This document shows positions 8,588 through 17,142 of a stretch of DNA of 64,000 nt, piece by piece. This stretch comes from Pseudomonas koreensis (lineage in GTDB: Bacteria > Pseudomonadota > Gammaproteobacteria > Pseudomonadales > Pseudomonadaceae), in contig NZ_JAAQYM010000001.1 in NCBI RefSeq assembly GCF_012986595.1, positions 186,001-250,000 of the forward strand, read 5' to 3'. The position numbers and the translations under genes are program-made. A model generated the notes under the pieces. That model searched no databases. It was given only the letters and a program-made list of their open reading frames with translations, and had not been told where the DNA came from. How positions within the stretch are numbered: position 1 is the stretch's first letter; each line of letters starts with the position of its first letter.

Positions 8588-9480
8588 GAAAAAGGTCTCA
8601 CGCAAGGTTTGATGATGTTCAGTAGACGTTGCTGCAAGGTTGCGATTTCAGGCAGCCCCGATCAAACCCCAGCGCAGGCACCAGGAGTTCAGCTTATTTA
8701 CAACGGTCATGCGTCACCTGTTTGTTTTTATCTGTGACGAAATCGAACCCGACACGCTTGTGGCGCGGCGGAGTGAACAAGGCGGATGGCCTTGAGGTTT
8801 GCGCGATTACGCAGAGGGTCACAGTTAAAACGCGGCGCATTGTACACCGCTAACCCCCTGCTGCCAGACCCCGCTGGATCAGCGTGGCGCTTGCCGGGAT
8901 TGCGTGGGTCCGCCTCGAGATGTTCGGGCGGCTGCAAAAATTGAGTCAGGCCTTTGCAGGCCATCGACGGGGACGAGCGAAAAACCGTCCCACGGAGAGA
9001 AGTGCAGATCGATCACGGCGTTCATTGCGCCTCCTTCTTGTTATGCACCTGCACGGCAGGCATGAGGCGCATCTCACCCTGCAAACGGCGCTGAAACAAG
9101 CGCGCCAGAGCCTTGCGTGACGCCTTTGTGGCCGGGCTTCGGCAGGTTTTCCTTACAGAATAGGCAAGGTGCCAAATCCACTGGGCTTTACCGGGCTTTT
9201 CGTAAACTTTTCTTTACGATGCGTAACGCAGATTTTCCATTTCGGAAATTTCTGTAGGACGTCTGCAAATTGACGGTAGCAAGCTAGCTAATGAAATTGG
9301 CCGCTTAGTTTTTTGTTTTCAAATAAGAAAATCGGCGTTTAAAAACAGAATAAAAAGTTTATTTAAATTTTAAATAAATAATTTTTTGCATTACAAAACG
9401 CCGTGAACTAGGTTCTTCACGTCTTGCCGGCCACCTCGACCGGCCAGTCAAAACCGTGAAAGTCATCTAGGAGATCGACC
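8588..9480. other. 893-bp region with no firm gene
   Basis: It holds the upstream region of the permease gene, one weak leftward small frame (8879-9025), and a strikingly AT-rich stretch at 9270-9410 before the small peptide gene at 9481. By hand count only 16 of 60 bases at 9301-9360 are G or C, and 2 of 30 at 9361-9390. The AT-rich part is probably a promoter or a site for H-NS-like (MvaT) silencing. Confidence 0.6.
8879..9025 (-). CDS. Possible small protein, 48 residues
   Basis: A 48-codon leftward frame starting MNAVIDLHFSPWDGFSLVPV is preceded by AAGGAGG 4 bases before its ATG, the strongest ribosome site in this region. An upstream leftward frame ends by overlapping that ATG as ATGA-type coupling, but has no good start of its own. 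No domain is recognised and the C-terminal third is low-complexity and basic. It may be a chance frame. Confidence 0.25.
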   Translation of the reverse strand: MNAVIDLHFSPWDGFSLVPVDGLQRPDSIFAAARTSRGGPTQSRQAPR

Positions 9481-9618
9481 ATGCAAGCACTGGAAAAAGA
9501 CTTGGATACCGAACTGCAACTGGACGAATGGTTTGAAGCACCGACCCATGAGGCCGCCGTGGAAATGATGCAAGCCGACGCGGTCGTTCCGTTCGGCACG
9601 GCGATGTGGCCACTGTAA
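9481..9618 (+). CDS. Short peptide gene upstream of M29-like protein (possible precursor peptide)
   Basis: The 45-residue product begins MQALEKDLDTELQLDEWFEA and ends AVVPFGTAMWPL. The N-terminal two thirds are acidic and helical; the last 12 residues are hydrophobic and aromatic, with two prolines, Met and Trp. This leader-like/core-like split is typical of precursors of modified peptides, but no known precursor family is recognised. TAGGAG lies 8 bases before the ATG. A GC-rich stem-loop at 9629-9659 follows the stop, then the M29-like gene at 9690. An AT-rich promoter zone precedes it. The gene is credible; the function is a guess. Confidence 0.6.
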   Translation: MQALEKDLDTELQLDEWFEAPTHEAAVEMMQADAVVPFGTAMWPL

Positions 9619-9628
9619 GACATCCCCA

Positions 9629-9659
9629 GGCAGGCGCGAACCGGCCGGTCGTGCCTGCC
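9629..9659 (+). promoter_or_regulatory. Stem-loop between small peptide gene and M29-like gene
   Basis: GGCAGGC and GCCTGCC arms enclose a further CG-rich inner stem. There is no T-run, so it is not a classic terminator. A hairpin here could stabilise the short upstream message or reduce readthrough, giving more peptide than enzyme. Confidence 0.5.
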
Positions 9660-9689
9660 GCTTTCTTCACGGTCAGTCAGGGAGGACAC

Positions 9690-10655
9690 ATGGATAAGCC
9701 CCGCGCGATCTCGCATTTCCTTTACTACCTCGAACATCACCCTGCCCTTGCCGGCCTTGAGTCCGCCAGGGTATTGCTCGGCCACACCGCCGATTACGAA
9801 GCCCTGACCGGCGCCATCGCCGAACAGGCCGGCGATCATCCGCGCTTCAGCTTCAGCGCCCGACGCCTGGACCTGGAAAGCACCGCAGCGCTGACCACGG
9901 CGATTGCCGACAGCGATCTGTACATTTTCTTCTACGACTCTTCCACCCTGCCCAACCCGCGCCCCGACGGCCCGGAATTTGTCCGTGCGCTACAAGGCGT
10001 GATGGCGGAAAACTGGAAGAAGTCGCTGCTGTTCAAGGATTACGGCGACTATTTCTACGACACCTTCAGCGTCACCCCGCAGCGTATCGCCGGGCTCAAC
10101 AGCCACTTGATCCAGCGCATGTCCCAGGCGACGACGCTGAGTTTCAAGGACGAACACGGTTCCTGGTTCGAAACGCCGCTGAGCAGCATCAAGAAGTGGA
10201 CCGACATCAACGGCGTCGGCAACTTCGACCTGGCCCCCGGCGAAATCGCCACCCACAGCGAAGCCATCAACGGTCATGTGAAATTCAAGGGCACCTTCCT
10301 CAGCACCATCCCCTTTGCGCGCAAGTACGGCGTGCTCGAATCGCCGCTGGAACTGTGGATCGAGAACTCGACGATCAGCCGCATCGCCACCGACGTGCCG
10401 GGGCTGGAGCATGATTTCAACAAGTACCTGGATGCCAACCCGTCGAACCGGCGCATCGAAGAACTGGGCATTGGCACCAACGAAGGGGTGAAGGATCTGT
10501 ATGCGCGCAATGCCGGCTTCGAAGAACGGCACTGTGGTCTGCACCTGGGCCTCGGCGGTGGGGCCAAGGGCAGTCATCACCTGGACCTGATTTTCTCCGG
10601 CGGGGTGTTGGCGCTGGATGACAAGCCGGTGTTTGACGGGCGGTTTGTGTTTTAG
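9690..10655 (+). CDS. M29-like metallopeptidase-family protein
   Basis: This 321-residue protein resembles the thermophilic aminopeptidase T (M29) family in its C-terminal half. The expected metal-ligand motifs appear in order: the Glu of LAPGEIATHSEA, the Glu pair of IEELGIGTN, the His of RHCGLHLGLGGG and the His/Asp of SHHLDLIF. The N-terminal half (DKPRAISHFLYYLEHHPALA) is less typical. GGGAGG lies 5 bases before the ATG. The frame is open further upstream, but the extension covers the stem-loop and lacks a ribosome site. It most likely hydrolyses or otherwise acts on a peptide, perhaps the product of the adjacent 45-residue gene. No signal peptide. Confidence 0.65.
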   Translation: MDKPRAISHFLYYLEHHPALAGLESARVLLGHTADYEALTGAIAEQAGDHPRFSFSARRLDLESTAALTTAIADSDLYIFFYDSSTLPNPRPDGPEFVRALQGVMAENWKKSLLFKDYGDYFYDTFSVTPQRIAGLNSHLIQRMSQATTLSFKDEHGSWFETPLSSIKKWTDINGVGNFDLAPGEIATHSEAINGHVKFKGTFLSTIPFARKYGVLESPLELWIENSTISRIATDVPGLEHDFNKYLDANPSNRRIEELGIGTNEGVKDLYARNAGFEERHCGLHLGLGGGAKGSHHLDLIFSGGVLALDDKPVFDGRFVF

Positions 10656-10665
10656 GCGACTGACG

Positions 10666-10745
10666 CCTTCGCGAGCAGGCTCGCTCCCACAGGGATTTAT
10701 GCTCGACGCAAATCCAATGTGGGAGCGGGCTTGCCCGCGATGAGG
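10666..10745. repeat. REP-like inverted repeat pair, type B
   Basis: Facing units CGCGAGCAGGCTCGCTCCCA and GTGGGAGCGGGCTTGCCCGC follow the M29-like gene. Confidence 0.75.
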
Positions 10746-10778
10746 CCGGACAAGCCACCACAGCATTTTCACCAGACG

Positions 10779-10813
10779 AAAAAAAACGCCAACCCTGCGG
10801 TTGGCGTTTTTTT
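10779..10813. terminator. Bidirectional terminator
   Basis: ACGCCAACC-CTG-CGGTTGGCGT forms a strong stem flanked by eight A and seven T. It can end both the rightward M29-like transcript and the leftward rluB operon. Confidence 0.9.
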
Positions 10814-10853
10814 GCTTTAGCTTGAAGCTTGCCGCTCAAAGCTTACAGCTGCT

Positions 10854-12074
10854 TCACTCAGGCTTCTTGCGACCAAAACCCGGACGCTGACCAGACCCGG
10901 CCGGCGCGCCACGGCGCTTGCCCGATGGCTTGTCACCGTCGACCAGTTTGATCCCCGGACGTTTCGGCGCCGGTTTGGCCGGACGCTTGCTGGTGGTGTC
11001 CGCAGGACGATCCGCCACTGGCGTACCGCGACCAGCAGGTGCACCACGTTCGCCACGCTCGGTGCGACCGTTAGCCGGACGCGGTGCGCGCTCGCCGTCA
11101 CGGGCAACAGGCTTGCGAGCCGGACGCTCGCCTTCGATCTGTGGCTCGCGGCTCGGACGTGGGCCGGTCGGCGCGCCAGCGGCTGGACGCAGAGTGCGCA
11201 CGCGCTCGGTCTTGGCCATCGGTCGCGACGATTTACGCTGCATACGCTCCAGCTTGTCCTTGCTCTTGGCATTCAGTTGCGGCATCGCCACCGGCGTCAG
11301 GCCGACTTCGGCGCTCAACACGTCGACTTCGTACTGACTCATTTCGCGCCAGCGGCCCATCGGCAGGTCGGAGTTGAGGAACACCGGACCGAAACGCACG
11401 CGCTTCAGACGGCTGACCACCAGACCCTGGGACTCCCACAGACGACGAACCTCACGGTTACGGCCTTCCATCACCACGCAGTGGTACCAGTGGTTGAAGC
11501 CTTCGCCGCCCGGTGCCTGCTGAATGTCGGTGAAACGCGCAGGGCCGTCTTCCAGCACCACACCCGCCTTCAGGCGCTCGATCATTTCGTCGTCGACTTC
11601 ACCGCGTACGCGCACGGCGTACTCACGGTCCATCTCGTAGGACGGGTGCATCAGGCGGTTGGCCAGTTCACCGTCGGTGGTGAACATCAGCAGACCGGTG
11701 GTGTTGATGTCGAGACGACCGATGTTGATCCAGCGACCTTCTTTCGGACGCGGCAGCTTGTCGAACACGGTCGGACGGCCTTCCGGGTCGTCACGGGTGC
11801 AGATCTCGCCATCGGGTTTGTTGTACATGATCACGCGGCGGACCGACTCGGCAGCCTCTTCGCGCTTGATCACCTTGCCATCGATGGTGATGGCGTCGTG
11901 CATGTCGACGCGCAGGCCGAGGGTGGCGTCTTTGCCATTGACCTTGATCCGGCCCTGGCTGATCCAGGCTTCGACGTCACGGCGCGAGCCGACGCCGATA
12001 CGGGCGAGGACTTTCTGCAGCTTTTCGCCTGCTGGGCCGATTTCCTGGTCGTCTTTCTGATTGATGTCACTCAT
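10854..12074 (-). CDS. rluB: 23S rRNA pseudouridine(2605) synthase RluB
   Basis: This 406-residue enzyme converts U2605 of 23S rRNA to pseudouridine. An S4 RNA-binding domain is at the N terminus (LQKVLARIGVGSRRDVEAWI). The RsuA/RluB catalytic motif GRLDINTTGLLMFTTDGELA carries the nucleophilic Asp. NREVRRLWESQGLVVSRLKR follows. About the last 130 residues are a basic, Arg/Pro/Gly-rich tail that is probably disordered and binds RNA. The frame is open 39 codons upstream, but ATG 12074 has GGGAGG in front of it and gives the family start. It is the last gene of the leftward scpA-scpB group. Confidence 0.93.
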   Translation of the reverse strand: MSDINQKDDQEIGPAGEKLQKVLARIGVGSRRDVEAWISQGRIKVNGKDATLGLRVDMHDAITIDGKVIKREEAAESVRRVIMYNKPDGEICTRDDPEGRPTVFDKLPRPKEGRWINIGRLDINTTGLLMFTTDGELANRLMHPSYEMDREYAVRVRGEVDDEMIERLKAGVVLEDGPARFTDIQQAPGGEGFNHWYHCVVMEGRNREVRRLWESQGLVVSRLKRVRFGPVFLNSDLPMGRWREMSQYEVDVLSAEVGLTPVAMPQLNAKSKDKLERMQRKSSRPMAKTERVRTLRPAAGAPTGPRPSREPQIEGERPARKPVARDGERAPRPANGRTERGERGAPAGRGTPVADRPADTTSKRPAKPAPKRPGIKLVDGDKPSGKRRGAPAGSGQRPGFGRKKPE

Positions 12075-12216
12075 CTGGGCACCTCCCGGTGTGGTCTGTT
12101 CAGGCGGCGCCTGAAGCATTGAAATCTGGTTTTCGGGCGAAGGGATCGCCGAAGGGTCGCGAATCATACGCGGATGTGCGCCGTCGCGCATCAGAGACTA
12201 GCTGATCGACCGACAG

Positions 12217-12408
12217 TTATTTCTTTTTCCGCCGACCGGCACCACCAAGTTTGATCAGGCGCAGCGCGGCTTCGGCCAGCACCGTGCGCTTGTCGTCCTT
12301 GTCGAGTTTCTTCCAGGCGCGGATCTCGCGCTTGCTGCGGCCACAGCCGAGGCAGATGTCGTCGGTGAATTTGCAGAGGCTGATGCACGGGTCTTTGGTT
12401 GAGCTCAT
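12217..12408 (-). CDS. DUF1289 small cysteine-rich protein
   Basis: The 63-residue protein has four cysteines (8, 12, 19, 22) in the pattern CISLCKFTDDICLGCGRSK, the hallmark of DUF1289 proteins, which are thought to bind a metal or an Fe-S cluster. A basic C terminus (GGAGRRKKK) follows. GGAGAAAGGT precedes the chosen ATG; the longer open frame runs into a REP-like repeat and is rejected. It lies between scpB and rluB in the leftward operon. Biochemical role unknown. Confidence 0.85.
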   Translation of the reverse strand: MSSTKDPCISLCKFTDDICLGCGRSKREIRAWKKLDKDDKRTVLAEAALRLIKLGGAGRRKKK

Positions 12409-12430
12409 ACCTTTCTCCAGAACACATTGA

Positions 12431-12526
12431 TCCCTGTGGGAGCGGGCTTGCCCGCGATGACGGAGTGTCAGCCAGCATATTTGTGTCTGATGCACCGCAA
12501 TCGCGGGCAAGCCCGCTCCCACAGGG
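12431..12526. repeat. REP-like inverted repeat pair, type B
   Basis: Facing copies of GTGGGAGCGGGCTTGCCCGC lie between scpB and the DUF1289 gene. Confidence 0.8.
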
Positions 12527-12553
12527 TTCTTCAGTGTTCAGAAAATTTGATTG

Positions 12554-13534
12554 TCAGTCTTCGAACTCGCGGCGTTCGGCCTCGATCGCTTCAGCCAGCG
12601 CGCGGGCTTCGGCTTCTTCTTCGCTCAGCTCGGGTTCTGGCGCCGGTTGCTCGAGAGCGGCGACGGCGGCCAACAGCTTTTCACGGGCTTCGGCAACACC
12701 AAGAATGTCCTCTTCCGGTTCGGCTTCGGGCTCGGCCTCAAGTTCAACTTCAATCACCGGCTCGGCGGTCTCAACGATCTCGGTTTCAGGCTCAGTCGTC
12801 GACGCTTCGCCATCGGCCGCATCCCGCAACAAATCATCGAAGTCGGTCTTGATCCCCTCCTCCATGCTGTCCAGCTCCAGCAGCAAGCTGTGGAAACTGG
12901 TTTCTTCCTTCGGCTCTTCCGGTTCGGCGCTGGCGTCGGCCAGTTCTTGCAGGCCGGCGGGCACTGGCGCGTCGTCGAAATCGAGCACCGGCTCGGTTTC
13001 CATTTCGCGCAGTTCGGCCAGCGGCGGCAGGTCTTCGAGGTTCTTCAGGTTGAAGTGGTCGAGAAACGCCTTGGTGGTGGCGAACATCGCCGGTTTGCCC
13101 GGCACATCGCGGTAACCGACGATGCGAATCCACTCGCGCTCGATCAGCGTCTTGACGATGTTGGTGTTGACCGCCACGCCCCGCACGTCTTCGATCTCGC
13201 CCCGGGTGATCGGCTGGCGATAGGCGATCAGCGCCATGGTTTCCAGCAGCGCACGGGAATAGCGTTGCGGGCGTTCTTCCCACAAACGTCCGACCCACGG
13301 CGAAAACTTCTCACGGATCTGCAAGCGATAGCCGGAGGCGACTTCCTTGAGTTCGAACGCGCGGCCCTCGCAGGACTTTGCCAGCAGGCTCAGGGCTTTC
13401 TTGAAGACTGGCGGTTCGGGCCGTTCGCCCTCTTCGAACAGTTCGTAGAGGCGTTCAAGCGATTGCGGCTTTCCCGAGGCCAACAGAAAGGCTTCAAGCA
13501 GGGGCGCCAGCTCGCGGGGTTCAGTCAGGTTCAT
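12554..13534 (-). CDS. scpB: Segregation and condensation protein ScpB
   Basis: ScpB binds ScpA and SMC to form the bacterial condensin that compacts and segregates the chromosome. Residues 1-185 carry the paired winged-helix core (LLEAFLLASGKPQSLERLYE; ALLETMALIAYRQPITRGEI). Residues of about 185-326 form a very acidic, low-complexity tail rich in Glu, Asp, Ala and Pro. Many ScpB proteins are near 200 residues, so the tail is an extension, common in pseudomonads but of unknown role. It starts 11 bp after the scpA stop in the same operon. Confidence 0.93.
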   Translation of the reverse strand: MNLTEPRELAPLLEAFLLASGKPQSLERLYELFEEGERPEPPVFKKALSLLAKSCEGRAFELKEVASGYRLQIREKFSPWVGRLWEERPQRYSRALLETMALIAYRQPITRGEIEDVRGVAVNTNIVKTLIEREWIRIVGYRDVPGKPAMFATTKAFLDHFNLKNLEDLPPLAELREMETEPVLDFDDAPVPAGLQELADASAEPEEPKEETSFHSLLLELDSMEEGIKTDFDDLLRDAADGEASTTEPETEIVETAEPVIEVELEAEPEAEPEEDILGVAEAREKLLAAVAALEQPAPEPELSEEEAEARALAEAIEAERREFED

Positions 13535-13545
13535 GTTTCGACTCG

Positions 13546-14367
13546 TTATTCGGCTCGGGCTCGCACGTGGATCGCGGCGAACGGCTCATTCTGCACCAGC
13601 TCGACCAAGGATTCCTTGACCAGTTCAAGGATCGCCATAAAGGTCACCACCACGCCGAGGCGGCCTTCCTCGGCAGTGAACAGCTCGACGAACGGCACAA
13701 AGCCGCCGCCCTTGAGCCGTTCCAGCACATCGCTCATGCGCTCGCGGGTCGACAGCGCCTCGCGGCTGACCTGATGGCTCTCGAACATGTCGCCACGGCG
13801 CAGCACCTCGGCCATGGACATCAAAATCTCTTCCAGCGCGACATCCGGCAGCAGCTTGCGTGCACGGGCCTCCGGGGCGTCAAGCTTGGGCACCACCACA
13901 TCACGGCCAACCCGGCTCAGGCCGTCGATGCCCTCGGCAGCGGCCTTGAAGCGCTCGTATTCCTGCAAGCGGCGGATCAGCTCGGCGCGCGGGTCGTCTT
14001 CTTCCTCCTCGACCGTCTCGGCCCGAGGCAGGAGCATGCGCGACTTGATCTCGGCGAGCATCGCGGCCATCACCAGGTACTCGGCCGCCAGCTCCAGGCG
14101 CACCGACTGCATCAACTCGACATAGCCCATGTACTGACGGGTGATTTCCGCCACGGGGATGTCGAGGATGTTGATGTTCTGTTTGCGGATCAGGTACAGC
14201 AGCAGGTCGAGCGGGCCTTCAAAGGCTTCGAGAAAGACTTCCAGTGCATCCGGCGGGATGTACAGGTCCAGCGGCATCTCCGTGACCGCCTGGCCATAGA
14301 CCATGGCAAACGGCAGTTCCTGCTGAGCGCCGGCCTGGGGATCGACAACGGTTTCCACTGCGGACAT
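13546..14367 (-). CDS. scpA: Segregation and condensation protein ScpA
   Basis: This 273-residue kleisin bridges the SMC heads of condensin. The N-terminal signature FEGPLDLLLYLIRKQNINIL and the following ITRQYMGYVELM are typical of ScpA. The C-terminal winged helix closes the ring (LFTAEEGRLGVVVTFMAILE). The ATG directly follows the yciO stop (TGA-ATG), and scpB begins 11 bp after its stop, so the three are translationally linked. Confidence 0.94.
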   Translation of the reverse strand: MSAVETVVDPQAGAQQELPFAMVYGQAVTEMPLDLYIPPDALEVFLEAFEGPLDLLLYLIRKQNINILDIPVAEITRQYMGYVELMQSVRLELAAEYLVMAAMLAEIKSRMLLPRAETVEEEEDDPRAELIRRLQEYERFKAAAEGIDGLSRVGRDVVVPKLDAPEARARKLLPDVALEEILMSMAEVLRRGDMFESHQVSREALSTRERMSDVLERLKGGGFVPFVELFTAEEGRLGVVVTFMAILELVKESLVELVQNEPFAAIHVRARAE

Positions 14368-14997
14368 TCAGGCCTCGACCATGAACGGCGCAGGGTCGCC
14401 GCAACCGACGCGGATCACTTCCGGGTCGTCGCCGGTCAGGTCGATCACGGTAGACGCCTTGATCCCGCCGAAACCGCCGTCGATGATCAGATCCACCTGA
14501 TGTTCAAGCAATTGACGCATTTCGTACGGATCGCTCAGCGGGTCTTCGTCGCCGGGCATGATCAGGGTCACGCTCATCAGCGGCTCGCCGAGTTCAGCCA
14601 GCAAGGCCAGGGCAATCGGATGGCTCGGCACCCGCAGACCGATGGTGCGCTTCTTCGGATGCAGCAGCAGGCGCGGCACTTCGCGGGTGGCGTTGAGAAT
14701 AAAGGTGTAAGGCCCCGGCAGATGGGCCTTGAGAATGCGGAAGGTTCCGGTGTCGATCTTGGCGTAGTTGCCCAGTTGCGACAGGTCGCTGCAGATCAGC
14801 GCAAAGTTGTGCTTCTCGTCGAGCTGACGCAGGCGTCGCACGCGCTCAATCGCGGTCTTGTCACCGATCTGGCAACCAATCGCGTAGGAAGAGTCCGTGG
14901 GATAAATCACCACCCCGCCCTTGCGGATGATCTCGACCGCCTGTTTGATCAGGCGCGCTTGCGGGTTTTCCGGATGAATCTGGAAAAATTGACTCAC
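14368..14997 (-). CDS. yciO: YciO/Sua5-family L-threonylcarbamoyladenylate synthase-like protein
   Basis: This 209-residue protein has the YrdC/Sua5/YciO fold (GGVVIYPTDSSYAIGCQI; KRTIGLRVPSHPIALALL; GGIKASTVIDL). TsaC members make threonylcarbamoyl-AMP for tRNA t6A; the YciO subgroup is less well defined. The GTG at 14997 is chosen, because the resulting N terminus VSQFFQIHPENPQARLI matches the E. coli YciO start. A longer frame to an ATG at 15036 overlaps the RNase AM gene. The order RNase AM-yciO-scpA-scpB is conserved in gammaproteobacteria. Confidence 0.88.
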   Translation of the reverse strand: MSQFFQIHPENPQARLIKQAVEIIRKGGVVIYPTDSSYAIGCQIGDKTAIERVRRLRQLDEKHNFALICSDLSQLGNYAKIDTGTFRILKAHLPGPYTFILNATREVPRLLLHPKKRTIGLRVPSHPIALALLAELGEPLMSVTLIMPGDEDPLSDPYEMRQLLEHQVDLIIDGGFGGIKASTVIDLTGDDPEVIRVGCGDPAPFMVEA

Positions 14998-15010
14998 ATT
15001 CTCTACCTGT

Positions 15011-15874
15011 TCAGACGGCGGCAATAACTGTGTCATGTTTGAACCGACACCACAGGGGTGGAAGGTCCTCGGGAACCGGCCGGTACTGGCCAATCTCGGA
15101 CCAGCCTCCAGGGCCATGGAAATCACTGCCGGCGCTGACCAGCAGACCGAACTCACGGGCAAGGATTGCCAGGCTGCCCACCTGTTCTGCGGGCTGAAAG
15201 CCATTGACCACTTCAATCGCATGCCCGCCCGCTTGAATATAGTCGGCAATCAGCTTTCGGCGCTTGCTGCGGGTGAAATCGTAGTGCCAGGGATGCGCCA
15301 GGCTGACCCAGGCACCCGCGGCGCGCAGGGTCTCGACGGTTTCTTCCAGGGTCGGCCAGTGCTGCTTGACGTCACCCAGCTTGCCGGCGCCGAGCCATTT
15401 GCGGAATGCCTCGGCGCGATCCTTTACAAAACCTTCACGCACCATCCAGTCAGCGAAATGCGGACGGGCCGGGGCGTTGCCGCTGTCGCCCAGCTCCTGC
15501 TGGATCTGCCGGGCGCCGTCGAGGGCACCGGGCATGCCCTTGAGAGCGAGCTTGCGGCTTATTTCTTCGGACCGCAGCCAGCGGCCATCGTGCAATCTGG
15601 CGATGGCTTCGACCAAAGGCGCCGCGTTGACGTCGAAACCGTAGCCCAGCACATGAATGGTCGCGCCGCCCCAGGTGCAGGACAGTTCAACGCCATTGAC
15701 CAGTTGCATGCCCAATTCGTGGGCGGCGCTGCGCGCTTCGGCGAGGCCTTCGAGGGTGTCATGGTCGGTCAACGCCAGGACTTGCACGCCGTTCTCGAAC
15801 GCACGCGCAACCAGAACCGCAGGCGCCAGGGCGCCATCGGAGGCCGTGCTGTGGCAGTGCAAATCAACATTCAC
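15011..15874 (-). CDS. rnm: PHP-domain 5'-3' exoribonuclease RNase AM (YciV/TrpH)
   Basis: This 287-residue PHP-superfamily metal enzyme has DLHCHSTASDG, LTDHDT, GVELSC, LAHPWHY and GSDFHGPGGW, giving the expected His/Asp/Glu ligands. E. coli RNase AM trims 5' ends of rRNA and degrades short 3',5'-phosphonucleotides. The frame continues 6 codons to a TTG at 15892; GTG at 15874 (VNVDLHCHS) is preferred, with TGAGG about 11 bases before it, so the start is not certain. It heads the leftward yciO-scpAB operon and is divergent from yciB. Confidence 0.88.
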   Translation of the reverse strand: MNVDLHCHSTASDGALAPAVLVARAFENGVQVLALTDHDTLEGLAEARSAAHELGMQLVNGVELSCTWGGATIHVLGYGFDVNAAPLVEAIARLHDGRWLRSEEISRKLALKGMPGALDGARQIQQELGDSGNAPARPHFADWMVREGFVKDRAEAFRKWLGAGKLGDVKQHWPTLEETVETLRAAGAWVSLAHPWHYDFTRSKRRKLIADYIQAGGHAIEVVNGFQPAEQVGSLAILAREFGLLVSAGSDFHGPGGWSEIGQYRPVPEDLPPLWCRFKHDTVIAAV

Positions 15875-15961
15875 GGGGAGTTGTAACCTCAAATCAGCTG
15901 GCGCTATCGCGCGCCCATATGTTTGTTATTATGCCGCCACATCCAGCTTCTGGCTCTCACT

Positions 15962-16558
15962 GTGAAACAATTCATCGATTTCATCCCGCTTCTGCTGTTT
16001 TTCATCGTTTACAAACTTGATCCACGGGTCGTCGACCTGGCCGGCCACGAGGTCACCGTAGGCGGTATCTACAGCGCCACCGCGATGCTGATCATCAGCT
16101 CCCTGGTGGTCTACGGCGCGTTGTTCATCAAACAGCGCAAGCTGGAAAAGAGCCAATGGCTGACCCTGATCGCCTGCCTGGTGTTCGGCAGCCTGACCCT
16201 CGCGTTCCACAGCGAGACCTTCCTCAAATGGAAAGCCCCGGTGGTCAACTGGCTGTTCGCCCTGGCCTTCATCGGCAGCCACTTCATCGGTGACCGCCTG
16301 CTGATCAAACGCATCATGGGCCACGCACTGACCCTGCCGGATCCGGTCTGGACCCGCCTGAACATCGCCTGGATCGTCTTCTTCCTGTTCTGCGGAGCCG
16401 CCAACCTGTTCGTGGCGTTCACCTTCCAGAGCATCTGGGTCGACTTCAAGGTATTCGGCAGCCTGGGCATGACCGTGCTGTTCCTGGTCGGCCAGGGCAT
16501 CTACCTGTCCCGTCACCTGCACGACGCCGATACCACAACACCAAAAACCGAGGACTGA
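15962..16558 (+). CDS. yciB: Inner membrane protein YciB (septation protein A family)
   Basis: This 198-residue protein has five to six transmembrane helices. The GTG start gives [18 protein letters not shown], the conserved N terminus of YciB/Isp[15 protein letters not shown] is also typical. YciB takes part in envelope and septum processes, and its exact activity is unsettled. It is divergent from RNase AM and one base from yciI. Confidence 0.92.
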   Translation: MKQFIDFIPLLLFFIVYKLDPRVVDLAGHEVTVGGIYSATAMLIISSLVVYGALFIKQRKLEKSQWLTLIACLVFGSLTLAFHSETFLKWKAPVVNWLFALAFIGSHFIGDRLLIKRIMGHALTLPDPVWTRLNIAWIVFFLFCGAANLFVAFTFQSIWVDFKVFGSLGMTVLFLVGQGIYLSRHLHDADTTTPKTED

Positions 16559-16559
16559 C

Positions 16560-16859
16560 ATGCTCTACGCAATCATTGCCACCGACGTTGCCAACTCGCT
16601 CGAAGCACGCCTTGCCGCGCGCCCGGCCCACCTGGAACGCCTGCAAGTGCTCAAGGGCGAAGGCCGCATCGTGCTGGCCGGTCCGCATCCGGCGGTTGAC
16701 AGCAATGATCCGGGCGCTGCGGGCTTCACCGGCAGCCTGATCGTCGCCGAATTCGACTCGCTGAGCGCTGCGCAAGCATGGGCCGATGCTGATCCGTACA
16801 TCGCCGCCGGTGTCTACGCCAACGTGATCGTCAAGCCGTTCAAGCAAGTTTTGCCGTAA
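16560..16859 (+). CDS. yciI: YciI-like protein (YCII domain)
   Basis: This 99-residue ferredoxin-like alpha/beta barrel protein keeps the YciI signature: [20 protein letters not shown] and GPHPAVDS, then [16 protein letters not shown]. The conserved His and Asp thought to form the active site are present. Biochemical function is not established for most members. It is cotranscribed with yciB, as in many gammaproteobacteria. Confidence 0.92.
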   Translation: MLYAIIATDVANSLEARLAARPAHLERLQVLKGEGRIVLAGPHPAVDSNDPGAAGFTGSLIVAEFDSLSAAQAWADADPYIAAGVYANVIVKPFKQVLP

Positions 16860-16879
16860 CCAAGGAATATCGAGGGACT

Positions 16880-17012
16880 CTGTGGCGAGGGGATTCATCC
16901 CCGATGGGTTGCGCAGCAACCCCAAAGCCATTCAATGCGGTGTGCCTGACACACCGCATGCTCCCATTTCAGGTCTGCTTCGCAGCCCATCGGGGATGAA
17001 TCCCCTCACCAC
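16880..17012. repeat. REP-like inverted repeat, type C
   Basis: GGCGAGGGGATTCATCCCCG followed by ATGGGTTGCGCAGCAACCC is mirrored by GCTTCGCAGCCCATCGGGGA and TGAATCCCC. This is a third repeat family, different from types A and B. Between it and the next gene no other feature is seen. Confidence 0.75.
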
Positions 17013-17142
17013 AAAAATCATCAACCGCAATATCTCCTCCACCCGCACTGAACCTTCTCGGTTCTCCCCGCTCTCAATCGCTCATTATTCTCGTTTGCCT
17101 GCCGACAACCTGCCCAATATCCATTTGCTAGCAGGAATCGCA

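Noticed and set aside
9606..9689. Earlier start of the M29-like gene
   Set aside because: It would run through the stem-loop and the end of the peptide gene and lacks a ribosome site, whereas ATG 9690 has GGGAGG.
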